A stretch of DNA of 64,000 nucleotides from Anaeramoeba flamelloides. Taxonomy: Eukaryota > Metamonada > Anaeramoebidae. A model generated the notes under the pieces. It was given only the letters and a program-made list of their open reading frames with translations, was not told where the DNA came from and did not search any database. The DNA is taken from positions 12,214,001 to 12,278,000 of the forward strand of contig JANTQA010000023.1 in the NCBI GenBank assembly GCA_027625915.1, written 5' to 3'. Positions 1 through 12,519 of this stretch are shown in pieces (within the stretch, counting starts at the first letter, position 1; each line of letters starts with the position of its first letter). The position numbers and the translations under genes were made by a program.

Positions 1-506
1 GTTTTAGTTGAAATTTTGGAATGAATTTCATCACAATAATCACCACATTATTATTACTTATTTTTATTTTTTTGATTATTTTGATTCTTAAATTAAATTT
101 GAAATTTTTATTTTCTTTTAAAAGATCATTTTATTATTTTTGTTAATTATTTTTTTTTTTAGAAAATATCGAAATAGAAATTAAACAATATAAAATAAGA
201 TAATTGACAGAGAATCAGGATTTTTAGGAAAAGAATGAAAAAATTAAAATCAATTGTATTATCATAAAACATGTTTTTTATTTTTTTTGAAAATCTTAAT
301 ATTAAACATTATTCGGAAAAAATAATATGAAAAAAAAATTTCTCTCGTTTTTTTTTATAGGTAATGATATATAACATAATTTCTTAAAAGTTATATATAA
401 ATTCTCCAAATTCAAATAAAGGTTGGAAAGTTTTTAAATATTTTAAAATAATTCAAAAGATGATTGATTTAATTTAAAAGAAGCTAACTTTCAATTTTTT
501 CTTTTA

Positions 507-1262
507 GGGATTAGCTTCACCATTAATTCGCCTATATTTCAAGTGTGCTGTAATTGAATATAAATGATATTTGTACTCCATGCATTCAATGACTCTTGAA
601 AATCAATGATAAATTTTATTAAACAATAAATTATTAGATTTTTTATTAATTATCACAATTTAAAATTGTAAATTTGTTAATTTTTTTAAAATTCCTTTTT
701 CAAAACTAAAGATTGAAACAAAAATAATAGTATTCCAGTGTTTGATAATTATTAAAATTTAGAACTTCCAAAAGTAATTATTTTTTCAATTTTTTAATTT
801 TCAAAGATTTGCTCAATAATCATTCTCTATAAAAAACAAAATTGATTAGTTTAGTTTCCTTTTGATAAATCTACTTGCAACATCAATATATTTCAAATAT
901 TCGCAAATAATTTATCAACATAAAATATTTGTTAATGATTTAATTATATTAAAAAATTTAATTTTTTAGTAATTAATCTAAATTTAACAATTTTAAGAAA
1001 GATATTTTCCAACTCTGGAGTCTGAAAATGGATTTATAATTCAAACATTAAAATGGTAGCAAAGTGCAGATTTTTTTCTGAAATTCTTGGGGTTTTTATT
1101 AATACAAGGATGATTTCGAAAAATTCTGGGATCGGCTTTTAGTAATATTTTATAAATCAATTTTTTTTGAGAAATTTGAAAATTTTAGTTCAAATGTGAT
1201 TTACATTAAATAACAATATATTGTAATCTTAGAATTCTCTATTATTGATAAACACTAACCCC
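507..1262. mobile_element. TTAA-family non-autonomous DNA element, copy 1
   Basis: The left end reads GGGATTAGC and the right end CTAACCCC followed by TTAA, so the termini are short inverted repeats. The interior matches the copies at about 9002-9480 and 38010-38756 over several hundred bases. The left flank is TTTA rather than TTAA, a small decay. No coding capacity is seen. TTAA flanks are typical of piggyBac-type transposition, but the usual CCC-starting terminus is absent, so the superfamily is left open. Confidence 0.6.
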
Positions 1263-1684
1263 TTAACAAAAAATTAATAAAAAACAAAAAAGAAATTTCA
1301 AAAGCAAAAAAAAAGCGAGAAACAAATTCCACATTAAAAATCAAAATTTTCAATTCATTAACCCATGAAAATAATAACCGATTTTCGTAAATATAAATAG
1401 CTCTTGATGTAGAAAATAAACTCTTTGAATATGCAAATTACTTTAGGTAAACTAATACATATTTCATTGATAGAAGAAAGAAAAATGAAGGGGAACAAGA
1501 TTATAGAAAAAGAGATAAAACGAGATATAGAGAGAAAGGGAGAGAAATAAGAAGGAAAAAAAGAGAATGTTGGTGGGTAGATAATAACGATTCAATAATT
1601 ATATATTATAACCTTCAAACCAAACATAAATCGAGAGATATAATGAAAAAAAAACGCATGGATATTCATAAAATCGATCATTAC

Positions 1685-1895
1685 TCTCATTTCTACTTTT
1701 GTAACACAAACTTTCAACCAACTTTAAGGCAATAAAAGATTTCAAATTCCAGCCCAAAAATTGGAATTTGACTAATATAATTTGTGTAAAAACAATCCAA
1801 ATAATTTACTTTAAGTTGAGATTTTTTGGTGTCTTTTATTTCATTTAAAGTTTATGTTTTAAAAGTGCATCTTGTTGTATTGGTAATAGAAATGT
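1685..1895. mobile_element. Decayed copy of the CAGTCAGT hairpin MITE
   Basis: Two degenerate arms face each other. The left arm contains 'aacacaaactttcaacc' and 'tttaaggcaataaaa'; the right arm contains 'gttgagattttttggtg' and 'ttttaaaagtgcatc'. These correspond to the arms of the intact copies at 4579-4753 and 27410-27606, with many substitutions, so this copy is older. Confidence 0.5.
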
Positions 1896-1976
1896 ATTAG
1901 ATACTACCTTTTATTGTTTATCGTGTTGACTATTTTTGTTTTGATTTTTTTACTTGAATTTGTTAAATAATTCAAT

Positions 1977-2507
1977 ACTAAAATTTAACAAAATTTGAAC
2001 ATTGTTAAAAGGGTCCAAACAACCAAAATAATAAAATTCCATTCAAATTTGGAAATATTTATTGTTTTTGAAAAATATGAAAATCATTTTTTACTCTTTA
2101 TATTTTTTTGTTTTTATTTAGTTTTTTGAATTATGCAACTTTTTTATGTAGATCAATATTTTTTTAAACGATTTATATTATGCTAAAGTTGAATTGTTCA
2201 AAATAGAAGAACCCAAATAAAATTAGTTGGGGGTGTCTAACTATTTGATGGATCATGATTCCTCATAGAATTTCAACAATTTTACCAATTTATTTTTTTG
2301 TTTTGCCCATCTCCAAAATTTTTAACAAACCATCGATTTATATGTATTGATATTTATTTCTTTTTTATTTTGTGAGAATTTGAATTTAGAAAAAATTATT
2401 ACAATCCCAAAAAATGAATGGACCTAATTGATTTTTCTTCTTAAATTGATTAAATAAGATTTTTTTCAAAAAGTAAAATTTGGACAGTTAAAAATTTGAA
2501 TTGGAGT
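1977..2507. mobile_element. Tc1/mariner-like MITE (family A), copy 1
   Basis: This is about 530 bp bounded by inverted ends, with an interior aligning to copies at 14655-15196, 40535-41061 and the longer copy at 57682-58772. A diagnostic shared interior block lies at about 2108-2360. It has no coding capacity and is an internally deleted derivative. Confidence 0.6.
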
Positions 2508-4578
2508 ATAAAACAATCTTACAGGATAACTTTAAATAATATAATCACCTTCATCAAAAATATTCTAGAACAGTTCTGAAATTCATAGATTTCACTTATT
2601 GCCTAAATATATATTCATCTTTCAGAAATGTATTTTTTGTAAAGTTTGCCCTTTATATTTAAAATCCAAAAAAACTTTTTTAAAAAAATTAGATTATTTC
2701 TACCTTGGTATATAAACATGTGATATAAATCATTTTCCAGTAAAACTAGATTTGGTTTTGGTGAGTAAATTACACATGTTTAAACGGTTTTAATGAATAT
2801 TAGAAGAAAAAAATTATTTCATAAAATTCAAAATTGATAACCTTTTTTCAGATTTTTACTTTTTTTTCCAATTTTTCATTGATACAATTAATTTGTTTAC
2901 GAATTTGTTTTAGGGCAAGATCGATAGTCAATCGTAAAAGCGTGATCTTCTAATATTATTGATATAGTAAAATTGACTTTTGAGACATCATTTTGATTTC
3001 TATAGAAATTTTATTCGGTTATTCAAACAAAGATCAAAATGAACATTGTTGTTTTCCTCAATATGAAACTAAGAATTTGGTTTTTCGGTTTTTAAGAAAA
3101 TATTATATATTAATTAGAATTATTTTAGATTAATATCAACGATTCTTTGAGATTTATTATTCTAATAATTTCTTCTTTAGTCTTCAAAGGTCTTTTATAA
3201 AAAATATTTACTTTTTTTAAAAAAATGTAGACCCACTTTAACTGAAACAAAGTTTATATAAAATGATTTCAAAAATATATCAAAACAAAATGATCATAGA
3301 AAATTATAATTTAATTAATAAATTAAAAAGTAATCATTTTTTAAATTGTATATAGCTAATAATAACCTTCTTTATGAAACCACAAATGCTTTTTCATTAT
3401 AACTCCGGATTTAAGATCGTTTTGAAAGTCAAAATTATAATGTTTGTATCATTACTGCACATCTATTTCTTCTTCTTTTTCTTTCTTTCTTTCTTCTTCT
3501 TCTATCGCATATTTATAATATAAAGTAAACTTGACATTAACATGATATAAATTAGTATAATTTCAGAATAATAATTTTTTTTATTTAAAATTATCTTTGT
3601 TTTGAGCTTATTATTATTTTAAAAAATAATGTATGAACTATGGATTTTACTAAATTAATATCTTAGATATTCTTTCAAAAGATTTATTTTCGTTTTTTTT
3701 TATAACTTATTCTTGTTGTGATAACCTTACAAAAACCATAAGAAAAAAATTTAAACAAATTTATTTCGAATAGTTCACAAAAATTTTCATTTTAGATTGA
3801 TTTTTCTAGAATTATATTGGTTCTTTTTTTTTAAAATCTTAAAGGAATTGTTCAAATTTGTAATTTAGAAATTATTAATAGGTTGATTAGAATAATGTTT
3901 TCCCAAGTAAGGATAATCATTTTTTGTAGTTTCGTTATATATAATGAAATAATAGAGATACCAAACCAAAAACACTTATCATACAAACTTCAAAGAATAA
4001 AATATTAGTTATTTTTTTTAATATAATTAATTTAATTCAATAAATGAACTAAGAATAGTTAATTTAATTTTATTTTTCAGAATTTTTCTTTGATATTTGG
4101 TATCAATATATTCACATTCAATAAGACAACAGGTTAAACAAAAACCAATTTCCCTAAATCCAACGTCTTAAGCTGCGAATTTCTTAGATTTTTTTTTTTT
4201 GTTGGATAATTTTTCATTTTTATTTTTTACAATTTTATAGATAAATAAAGAGTTCATTTTTTTGTTATACTTCTTTGATGTGTTTTTAGTGAATAATTTA
4301 TTGGGTTTGATTGCCCTAATTTTCTCTTTAGTTAAGATTAAAGAAAAGGATAAAACTCTATATTTGACAACATTCATATTTACACTAATGTAGCAAGTAA
4401 TGTTTATAAAAAATTTATTTAGATTTTTTTTTGAATGAATTATCACTTTTCAAATTACAACAAAATTAAACTTTAACATTAGTAATTATTGCGAATTAGT
4501 TGGAAATTCAATTTTCTATCCATAAATTTGAACAATTTAAATTTTTTTTAAATAGATAATACAAATGAAGAAAGAATA

Positions 4579-4753
4579 CAGTCAGTTTCACTTTTAAGGC
4601 ACAAACTTTCAACGAAATTTAAGGCACAATAAAAATCTCAAATTAAGGCACAAAATTTGGAATTTTTTTTTTTTACAATTTATTTTTACTAGAATTTGAA
4701 TTTTGTGCCTTAAATTTCGTTGAAAGTTTGTGCCTTAAAAGTGAAACTGACTG
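4579..4753. mobile_element. CAGTCAGT hairpin MITE, intact copy
   Basis: This 175 bp element is almost entirely two long inverted arms beginning CAGTCAGTTTCACTTTTAAG, separated by a short AT spacer. It is flanked on both sides by TA (4577-4578 and 4754-4755), the target duplication expected of Tc1/mariner-type transposition. The arms are virtually identical, so the insertion looks young. A transcript would fold into a long perfect hairpin. Confidence 0.85.
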
Positions 4754-6369
4754 TATTAAAGATCAAAAAAATATTTTTTATTAGTGAATTACCAAAAAAA
4801 AACACAACCTTTACAAAAAAAAAATTGTTTTTATAATATTTGAGAAAATGTTCTACTCTTAGAGCAATTTTTATTTTTTTTAATTAAAAAGAATTCAATA
4901 AATAAATTTATTTTGCCCAATTCTTTTATCAAAAAAAAAAAACATATAAAAGTGTACCGCATAGTATTAATGACAGATTAGGTAATTTTTATTTAATACT
5001 GATAATATTTTTTATAGGATTCACTGCATCTTGTTAATTTAGAATATGGGCAGTTTTTAATTTGACATCTAAATTATGTTATTATTTTTTAATTTATAAT
5101 ATTTTTTCTTCTCTTTTTTTTTTATTAAGATTTTTTTAATTGCTCCTTTCTCGGAATACAATAATATAATTATAACATTTAAGGTGGAAAAACAAAAAAA
5201 AAAAAATTACGGGTATGATTTTATTTTAGTTCTGAATTGGCAAAAGTTTTTTAAAAATCAATTTTATCTTTCCAATCAAATAATTATTATTTATTCTGTT
5301 TTTTTTTTTTTGTCAAAAACTCGTAGTGTATATTTATATTTCTTTGACAAAAATCCATTTTTCAACTTGAAAGGATATAATCCACACTTAAAGGTTATTT
5401 AAGGGTATCTCAAAACCCTGTTATTATTTCTACGGACAAATTTCTTGAAAATTTTATATCAGTTAGGAAATTTAATATCACTCCCCATAAAGTTTAAAAA
5501 TACTTTTTTTTTTTTTTTTTTTTTGAAACATAGAGTTAAAAATAGTAAATTTATTTCTCATGTGATAAAATCAACCAATCAATTCAGCATTTTTTTTTTT
5601 CACAATGAATTTGAAAATAATATTAGCCATATTTATTTTTATATAATGTCACCAAATATAGAATAGATTTTTTAAAAAATTGTGATTGGCATTGAATTTT
5701 AAACTTTACTATTCGAAAAAATTACTTATGAAAATTTTAATGTAACATCTTTAACATTTATCCTTAAGAAAATTAAAAATCAAGATAGATAAAATATATA
5801 ACCCATAAGGAGATTTTCTAAATTCTTTTTTATTGTGTTCAAGTTTTTCTTTAAACATCAATCCTTGAATAGAACAAAATATTTAATTATCAAAATTTGA
5901 AGAAAAAAAATTTTTTAATATCTAGAATTTTATTATTTTTAAAAATGGTGTATGTAAAAATTGTATAAATTGATAAACAATCGAGAAACATTACATTAAT
6001 AGATACCATCTTGATACACATAACAATATCAACATCAAAAAATTGAAAATATATTTTTAAATGTTAAAAAAAAAAAAAATCATAATGCTTATTATTTGTT
6101 TATTTGGTAGTAATACAAAACGAAAGAAATAATTTTATAATAATCATACAGCATGCCATGAATAATTTTCATTTTTTTTTTGAATTTGATTACATTTGAT
6201 TTTCTTAATCATATCAATATTAATATAAATTCCTTTTTCTCCATATTTACAAAAAAAATTGAAATTACAAATTTTTTTCTATTAAATAAACTTGTAGTTA
6301 CTTCCAAGATGTAGTTTGTCAAAAAAAAATAAAATAATTGAAAATTGATCCATTTTTAATTTAATTTCA

Positions 6370-8388
6370 TTATATGCGTGGGTTTTCCCCACATTCCCTT
6401 TCCTTTTGATGTTGTTCTGTGCCCTCCAATGTGCCTTGGGACTTGATAATAGTTTTTTTTTGCTTTCTGTTTAAAAAATTTTTAATATACTCAAATTTTT
6501 TTTTATTTTTTTCGGAAATGCAATTAATGTCATCTATTACTATTTTTTTTGATATAGCTTTTGATGATATATGAAAAAATTGAAAAATACAAATACAAAT
6601 AATAATTAAAAAGACAATTTTAAATTCTATTCTTCTATTTAAACAGTTAACATGAATAGATTTCCCCCAATATTTTATTAAATTATTAAAAAAATTAATT
6701 GGCTTTTTTTTAAAATTATTTTTATTCATTTTTTGATTAAATTGTATTTTTTCATTTTCATTTTCATTTCCATTTCCATTTCCTCTCCCATTCTCCCTTT
6801 CCTTTTTCTTTTCATTTAAATTTGCATTGAACTGTTGATTCCCATCATTTACAAGTAAAGAACCATTTCTTCCAAACAAATTTTGGTTTTTATTCAAACC
6901 AAATTGAAATGCTTTTATCCATTCGAAAGAAATTTGTTTATTTTCTGCAATCAATTTCAGTATTTTATTTTTTTTTAATTTAATTTTGAAAAGTGCTTCT
7001 CTGCTTTCGCTATTTTCTTTTATATTTGAATCTATTTTGATATTATTAATCTTTAATGCCCCGATCGGGTTTTTGTTATTTTCATTTATATATAAATAAA
7101 CAAACTTTTGCTTTTTTCCATTCAGCAAGATTTTAAAAAATCTTATAACCCATTGGTTTTGAGTTTTTTTGTAAATCTTCAAATATCCTTCCTTAATTAA
7201 ATAGTATTGATCATTATTTACTTTTTTCTTCTCTTTTAATTTGCAAGATTTGCCCATTCTCATTTCTGTATCCTTTTCTTTTCCTTTTTCTTTCCTTATA
7301 GCAATTTTTGAATCAAAGTCTAAGTGCACGCCAAATTCTTTTTCTGGTTTTGGATCGACTTTTATTTCTTTTTCTTTTTCCTTTCCTTTTTGATTTTCAT
7401 TTTCTGTTTTTGGTTCACGATATTTTTTAATTTCCTTTTCATTTTTTTCTTTTTCTTTGAGTTTTTTGTTACCAGCCTGCTTTTTGCTTGATTTTTCATT
7501 TGTTGTGTATAATTCTCCTTGTTCGTCTTCAAATTCAGAATCAGAAAACGATCTTGAATTTTTCAATTTCTTTTTCTCTTGACTTGACTGAGAAGAGTTT
7601 GTGAAATCAAGTTCCTCAATATTAAATTGGAGACTCAATTCTTGTTTTTTGTTTCTTAATTTAGGAAATACTTTATGAAAAGAGATTTTCTTTTTTTTCA
7701 CCTTAATAATATCCCTTTCAAAATTTGCAAAATTTTTTTCTTCTTCTCCTTCTTCTTCTTCTTCTTCTTCCTTAATGTCCACAATTTCGTCACTGCTATC
7801 GTCTCCCTTGTGTTTCTCAAACCCACTCTTATTTTTGTTTAATAAGCTTAGTGCTTCATTTTTTTTATATTCCTTAAAAATTTTTTGAAGATCCTGTAAG
7901 CACTGGTCACGAGACAAAAACGAAGTCAAAAACCAACTTTTAGATTTGTCCCTTCTCACAATTTTGATCGAATTCGAGAATTTTAAAAAAGTTGTTGCAT
8001 AAATCATCGAACATTTGGATAGAGGTATTTTGAGCATTTTTCTGAAACCAATTATCCTTGAATAGAATAAGATTGATAAAGGTGTTAAAAAGAGCCAACC
8101 TTGTCTCAGAAGTCCATTACTTTCACGAAGTGCGCATCTGTATTGTTGTAAAATTGGTTCTTTTGAGGAAAGATGAAATTTTGTTTGTATTTTTTTTATG
8201 GAAATTTTGCTCATCAATTTAAAAAAAATGACTAAATTCTCACAAAGCCCTTCCAAGAGAGAATTATAAAACCATATTGAGAACTTTACTTTTGAAAAGG
8301 TATGTATTGTTTTCTTGAATAGCTTTTTTGTTGGTTTGTTTATTTCCCATTTAGATCGTTTAACTTTGCAATATTGGATAACAGTCAT
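6370..8388 (-). CDS. GRAM and PH domain protein with C-terminal membrane anchor
   Basis: This is an intronless 672-residue frame. Residues about 70-173 match a GRAM domain: a Phe-His-Leu start, then a YRCAL block, QGWLFLTP, and FYS before a basic beta-hairpin. A long Asp/Glu/Lys-rich low-complexity linker follows (about 195-390). A PH domain comes next (about 397-500; KEGYLKIYKKTQNQWVIRFF at the start and a Trp in the closing helix, SFEWIKAF). One strong hydrophobic segment lies at about 589-606, with a basic tail after it. GRAM and PH folds bind phosphoinositides or lipids, and a C-terminal anchor suggests the ER or a membrane-contact site, as in GRAMD/Lam proteins; unlike those I see no VASt sterol-transfer domain. 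Met59 (codon 8212-8214) sits just before the GRAM domain and is an alternative start; the first 58 residues may be partly untranslated. The stop is TAA. Confidence 0.8.
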   Translation of the reverse strand: MTVIQYCKVKRSKWEINKPTKKLFKKTIHTFSKVKFSIWFYNSLLEGLCENLVIFFKLMSKISIKKIQTKFHLSSKEPILQQYRCALRESNGLLRQGWLFLTPLSILFYSRIIGFRKMLKIPLSKCSMIYATTFLKFSNSIKIVRRDKSKSWFLTSFLSRDQCLQDLQKIFKEYKKNEALSLLNKNKSGFEKHKGDDSSDEIVDIKEEEEEEEGEEEKNFANFERDIIKVKKKKISFHKVFPKLRNKKQELSLQFNIEELDFTNSSQSSQEKKKLKNSRSFSDSEFEDEQGELYTTNEKSSKKQAGNKKLKEKEKNEKEIKKYREPKTENENQKGKEKEKEIKVDPKPEKEFGVHLDFDSKIAIRKEKGKEKDTEMRMGKSCKLKEKKKVNNDQYYLIKEGYLKIYKKTQNQWVIRFFKILLNGKKQKFVYLYINENNKNPIGALKINNIKIDSNIKENSESREALFKIKLKKNKILKLIAENKQISFEWIKAFQFGLNKNQNLFGRNGSLLVNDGNQQFNANLNEKKKERENGRGNGNGNENENEKIQFNQKMNKNNFKKKPINFFNNLIKYWGKSIHVNCLNRRIEFKIVFLIIICICIFQFFHISSKAISKKIVIDDINCISEKNKKKFEYIKNFLNRKQKKTIIKSQGTLEGTEQHQKERECGENPRI

Positions 8389-8997
8389 GAATTATACTTA
8401 TAATTTGACTCACCAAGTAATTTCTGAACTATTTTCATAAGTGATACTTTTTATTTCTTAACTGGAAGAGATTGTGAAATTTATGAAAACAAGATCTTTT
8501 TGAATTGTCGGCAATTTTAAAAGTCATTTTCTTTGAAGCAATTTGGAACTGTTGTATGGTGTATATTTATTTTTGTAATATATTTCCAAAAATAATTTTA
8601 TTTTTCGACCTTTTTGCTGACTAAACCGTTCTTTGTCCCAATTCATTCTCTTTTACTCCTTTTTAATATCACACCCAAAGTATGAAGATACTTTGAATCT
8701 AAAAAAAAAAAAAGAGATCAACTTTGTAAAATCTAGGTATCTTAAAACGTCGCCCTTTTGATCAATTAGAAATTTTCAAGTTCTCAACAATAGTAAATAG
8801 TTAAATTTTTTTAGAAATTCCCCCAAAAATTAAGTTTTTTTTTTAATTTATTTTTTCCGAAATAAACTAAAAAATACCATTTTGAACACTTAACCGTAAT
8901 TAAAAAAAAATTTCTCTCGTCTTTTTATTATTGAAATTTTTTTAATAGGAAATTTAAATAATTTTTTTTTTTTTCAATGTGATTTTATTCTAAAGGG

Positions 8998-9480
8998 TTA
9001 AGGGACTAACGCCGGTTTAGATTCACCCATAATTAAAGCACTTGTAATTAAAAATAAATGATATGAATGCTAAATTGTTCAAATAGATCTAAAAATCTTT
9101 ATTATAAAGATTATTGTACAATAAATCATTGCTTTTTGAACTAATGATCTCCATTAATAATTGACTTTTAGTGATATTTTTTTTTTTAATTACTTTTGAA
9201 TAATCGAAAGTTTGAAAATAAAATAATAGTATTTTAGTAAATTAATAAAATAATATTCAGAAAATACAAAAGTATTGATTTTTTCAAGATTTTTTAATTT
9301 CAAGATTTTTATCAATAATTATTAACAGAATTACCAAAAAATGATTATTGTATTACCCTTTTTTGAAGTCTAGTGTTGTTTTTCACAACATTAACATTCA
9401 TAATAATCTGCACTGTTTTCAAATATTTACACTTGTTTAATTTTGAAAACTATATTTGAATAAATTAAAGAAGTTTTATT
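8998..9480. mobile_element. TTAA-family element, copy truncated at its right end
   Basis: It begins TTAA then GGGACTAACG and runs collinear with copies at 507-1262 and 38010-38756 for about 480 bp. The similarity then fades and no right terminus is visible. Confidence 0.5.
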
Positions 9481-10630
9481 AATATATGTTTTTTTACCTT
9501 TTTTATCCTCAAAGAATTAATCAAGAAAATTATAATTGTTTTTTCAGATTAAATTGCTTTTCTCCAAACATAAAAAACACTCATGAAAATGTTCAAAAAA
9601 AACAATTGATTATTTGAAATTCAAAGACCCTTAAAAAACAATTAAATAAAAAATGCCCTATATTATATTTTATTACCAATTTGTATTTTTTTTTTTTTTT
9701 TTTGTTGAATTCAATAGCTTTACTCAAATTAATTAATCAAACAAAAATATAAATTACTAATTATGATATGATACAAACCAAAAAGAAAATGACAAAGAAA
9801 GATCCAAAAATTTACAATTTTGAAAATAATTCAAGCTGAAAATTTTAATCCATGTTTCAAAATAATAAGAGTGTTTTTTTTTTTTTATTATTTAAGAAGA
9901 CATATACATTAACTGATAAAAGAAACTTAAATTAATCAAAAAGTAAACATTATATTGGTTTCTTAAAGTTCTATTACATATAAAAAAAAAATCGAATAAT
10001 GAAGGATCAAATTAAATAATTTATCTCCAAAAAAAGGAGTAAATTTTTGAGAAATTTTTTATAATAAAAAAAAACAAAAATTTTCAAAAAAACTGAAAAT
10101 ATTAAAAAAAATTTTCTACAAACAGCATACCTAATTTAAAATTTGACTTAAAAAATCAAGGAACTTATATCTAAAATTGATTCAAACTTAGGTACACTAC
10201 TAGATAGTGACTTATATGTCACATTGTAACAAGAAAAAAAAAAAAAAGCACAAATGATATTTTGAAACAATGGTTTTATAGTTGTTGTATACACCTTATA
10301 TTGATCAATTTAAAAAACAAAATTAAACAATATAAAAACTGCTGTCTAAATAACAATTATAAAGTTTGTTGATAACTCGGCAATATCCAAGTCTAAACGA
10401 TTGTCTTTTTTTTAAAAAAATATTATTATTGGCAACTTTTTTTTTTTTTTTTCATAAAATGATAATTATTAACACAAAATTATTTTTGGATAGACAGTCA
10501 AAAAATAATTGCCAATCATTATTTTTGTCTAAATTGGTGAAATATTTAAGTTTGGTTAGAATAAATGGTTTTAATAGTAAACAGATATTAATCTTTAAAA
10601 AATAACGAAAACTTTTTATTATTGTTGGTA

Positions 10631-10776
10631 CAGTCGATTTCACTTTTAAAACACAAAAAAATCTCAAATTAAGGCACAAAATTTTGGATTATAGTGAAAT
10701 AATTTGTATAAAAAAAAAATCCAAATTTTGTGCCTTAATTTGTGATTTTTTTGTGCCTTAAATATGAGACTGATTG
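10631..10776. mobile_element. CAGTCAGT hairpin MITE, diverged short copy
   Basis: The inverted arms begin CAGTCGATTTCACTTTTAAA and end in the degenerate complement, flanked by TA at 10629-10630 and 10777-10778. It is shorter (146 bp) and more diverged than the copies at 4579 and 27410. Confidence 0.7.
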
Positions 10777-11639
10777 TAATGTTTAAAAAGATATTCTATT
10801 CTTCATTGATTACTAGAGAATTATAATTTTTATTCATCAATAAATTCTGTTTCGATAATCGATATGTTCATAAACCCCAACTTATTGAAAAAAAAGAGAA
10901 ACTTTGAAAAAAAATTATTTATTTTCATTTTTTATTCCAACTTTTTATCATTTTTCTGTTTTATCAAAAAGTTTTTAAGTGATTTCAATAATTGGTGATA
11001 TTTTTTCAATTGTCAAAAAAGGATTATTTTTCAAAATACGTTAATTGTATACTGAATAACAGATAACTTAACTTGAAAAAAAAAAGAAAAGAATAAAAAA
11101 ACTGAAAAAATTAAAAAAAAATGTTAAAAAATCAAAATTATATACAAATTGAATAAAAATCCAATATTATTCTTCTCAGAACTGTGTTAACTGCCTCCAA
11201 TTTTATGGAATTTAGTTTAAAATGACATTATACTATTGGGTGTTTTATTGGTTACCAATATAGTAATATCACAAAAAAAATTTCATCGTGATAAATTTAT
11301 ATCACAAACACTAAGCTATCGCATGCTGGGTATTTCCAAAAAAGTGGTTCATTTTTTTTTACGTTTCATATAAAAAATCATCTTTGTTAATGAAAGTATT
11401 CATTTATTGACATTACCAAATTAAGGTTAATATTAATATCAATTGAATAAATGGCTAAGGTCTTGATTTCAAAATATGTTATTTAAATATTTCCAAGAAA
11501 TAAAAAAAAAAAAAATAGTTCTTTTTTTGGAAAAAACAATGTACAACCAATTTCAATAAAAAACTGGAAATATGAGAAAGGGTATAAATGATTTTTTCAA
11601 ACAATCAAATATAGTTATATGTTTTCAATTCTATTTGAA

Positions 11640-11925
11640 AATTTGTTGAGATTAAACAAGTTATGAAAACGATTTTTTCAATCAAAAAGAAAATAATAAA
11701 CACCAATTTTCGCACCTAAAAAATATCAGATACAATCGAGATCAAAAATTTTAATATCTTTTATTTATGTAATACACTACTATTAAACAAATTGAATTAT
11801 TATCAAGAATCAATTAATCGTTGTTAATGATTTTGGATGTTTAAATCCTTTTTTGAAGATCGAGTTTAAAAGATATATTTTAAAATAAATTTTCCCCACT
11901 TTATTTGAAATAGCTTGTATCACAC
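11640..11925. repeat. Dispersed repeat, partner of 52900-53165
   Basis: The two stretches align in the same orientation over about 265 bp. A shared core 'aaaaagaaaataataaacac' starts them and 'aaataaatttgcccac'-like sequence closes them (ttccccact here, tgccccact there). It is non-coding. No terminal inverted repeats were recognised, so the class is unknown. Confidence 0.55.
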
Positions 11926-12519
11926 TTCTTTGCACACCACGTTGTAAATATTTATCATGTGTGATATTGATTGGAAATAATAACAATAAATGCGCTAAAT
12001 ATCATACCCCATAAATATTGAACTATAGCAGTTATTTTTTTTTTTTTTTAAAAAAAAAAAAGTCGTCACACTTTTGTTCTGTGAATGTTATCTATCTCAT
12101 TTCTATCCGACTGTGAATGAGAATTATTTTTATTAGGATAATATGAATAATATGGAAACCACCATATTCTGGTGAAAACTACCACTTTTAACTTATTTAG
12201 CTGTTTCATAAGATGTCTACGGTTCTCAGTTTGTTTTTTTTTTAAAGAATAAAACTGAATTATACTTTTTTTAAAAAAATTATTAAATTTTAATAAAAAG
12301 TATAATTAAAAAGGAACTTTTAAAACTATAAATAATATAAAAAAATAAAGTTTATCTTTCGATAAATTAATTGGAAATTTTAAATTGGAGTTAAATATTC
12401 AAAAATATTTTGAAATAAAAATAAAGCACTTCAATTTACAAAAAAAAATATAAATATACATCTACATTTATGTGTATTTGTGATGTTAATAAACATTTTG
12501 GGTAAAATTAATAATTGTC

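Larger units (their letters stand above)
1..6369. other. Gene-free AT-rich region with repeat copies
   Basis: I see no supportable gene here. The open frames present are short, low-complexity and lack exon borders that join them. The region holds a TTAA-family element (507-1262), a decayed CAGTCAGT-type MITE (about 1685-1895), a Tc1/mariner-like MITE (about 1977-2507), a pyrimidine-rich CTT tract (about 3464-3505) and a near-perfect hairpin MITE (4579-4753). A purine-rich GA tract lies at about 1470-1575 and does not read as protein. Confidence 0.6.
8389..12519. other. Gene-free AT-rich region with repeat copies
   Basis: No supportable coding exon was found. It contains a truncated TTAA-family copy (8998 to about 9480), a CAGTCAGT MITE (10631-10776) and a dispersed repeat shared with 52900-53165 (about 11640-11925). 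A possible relic of the 31464-31883 family lies near 9845-9875. The rest is homopolymer-rich AT sequence. Confidence 0.55.
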
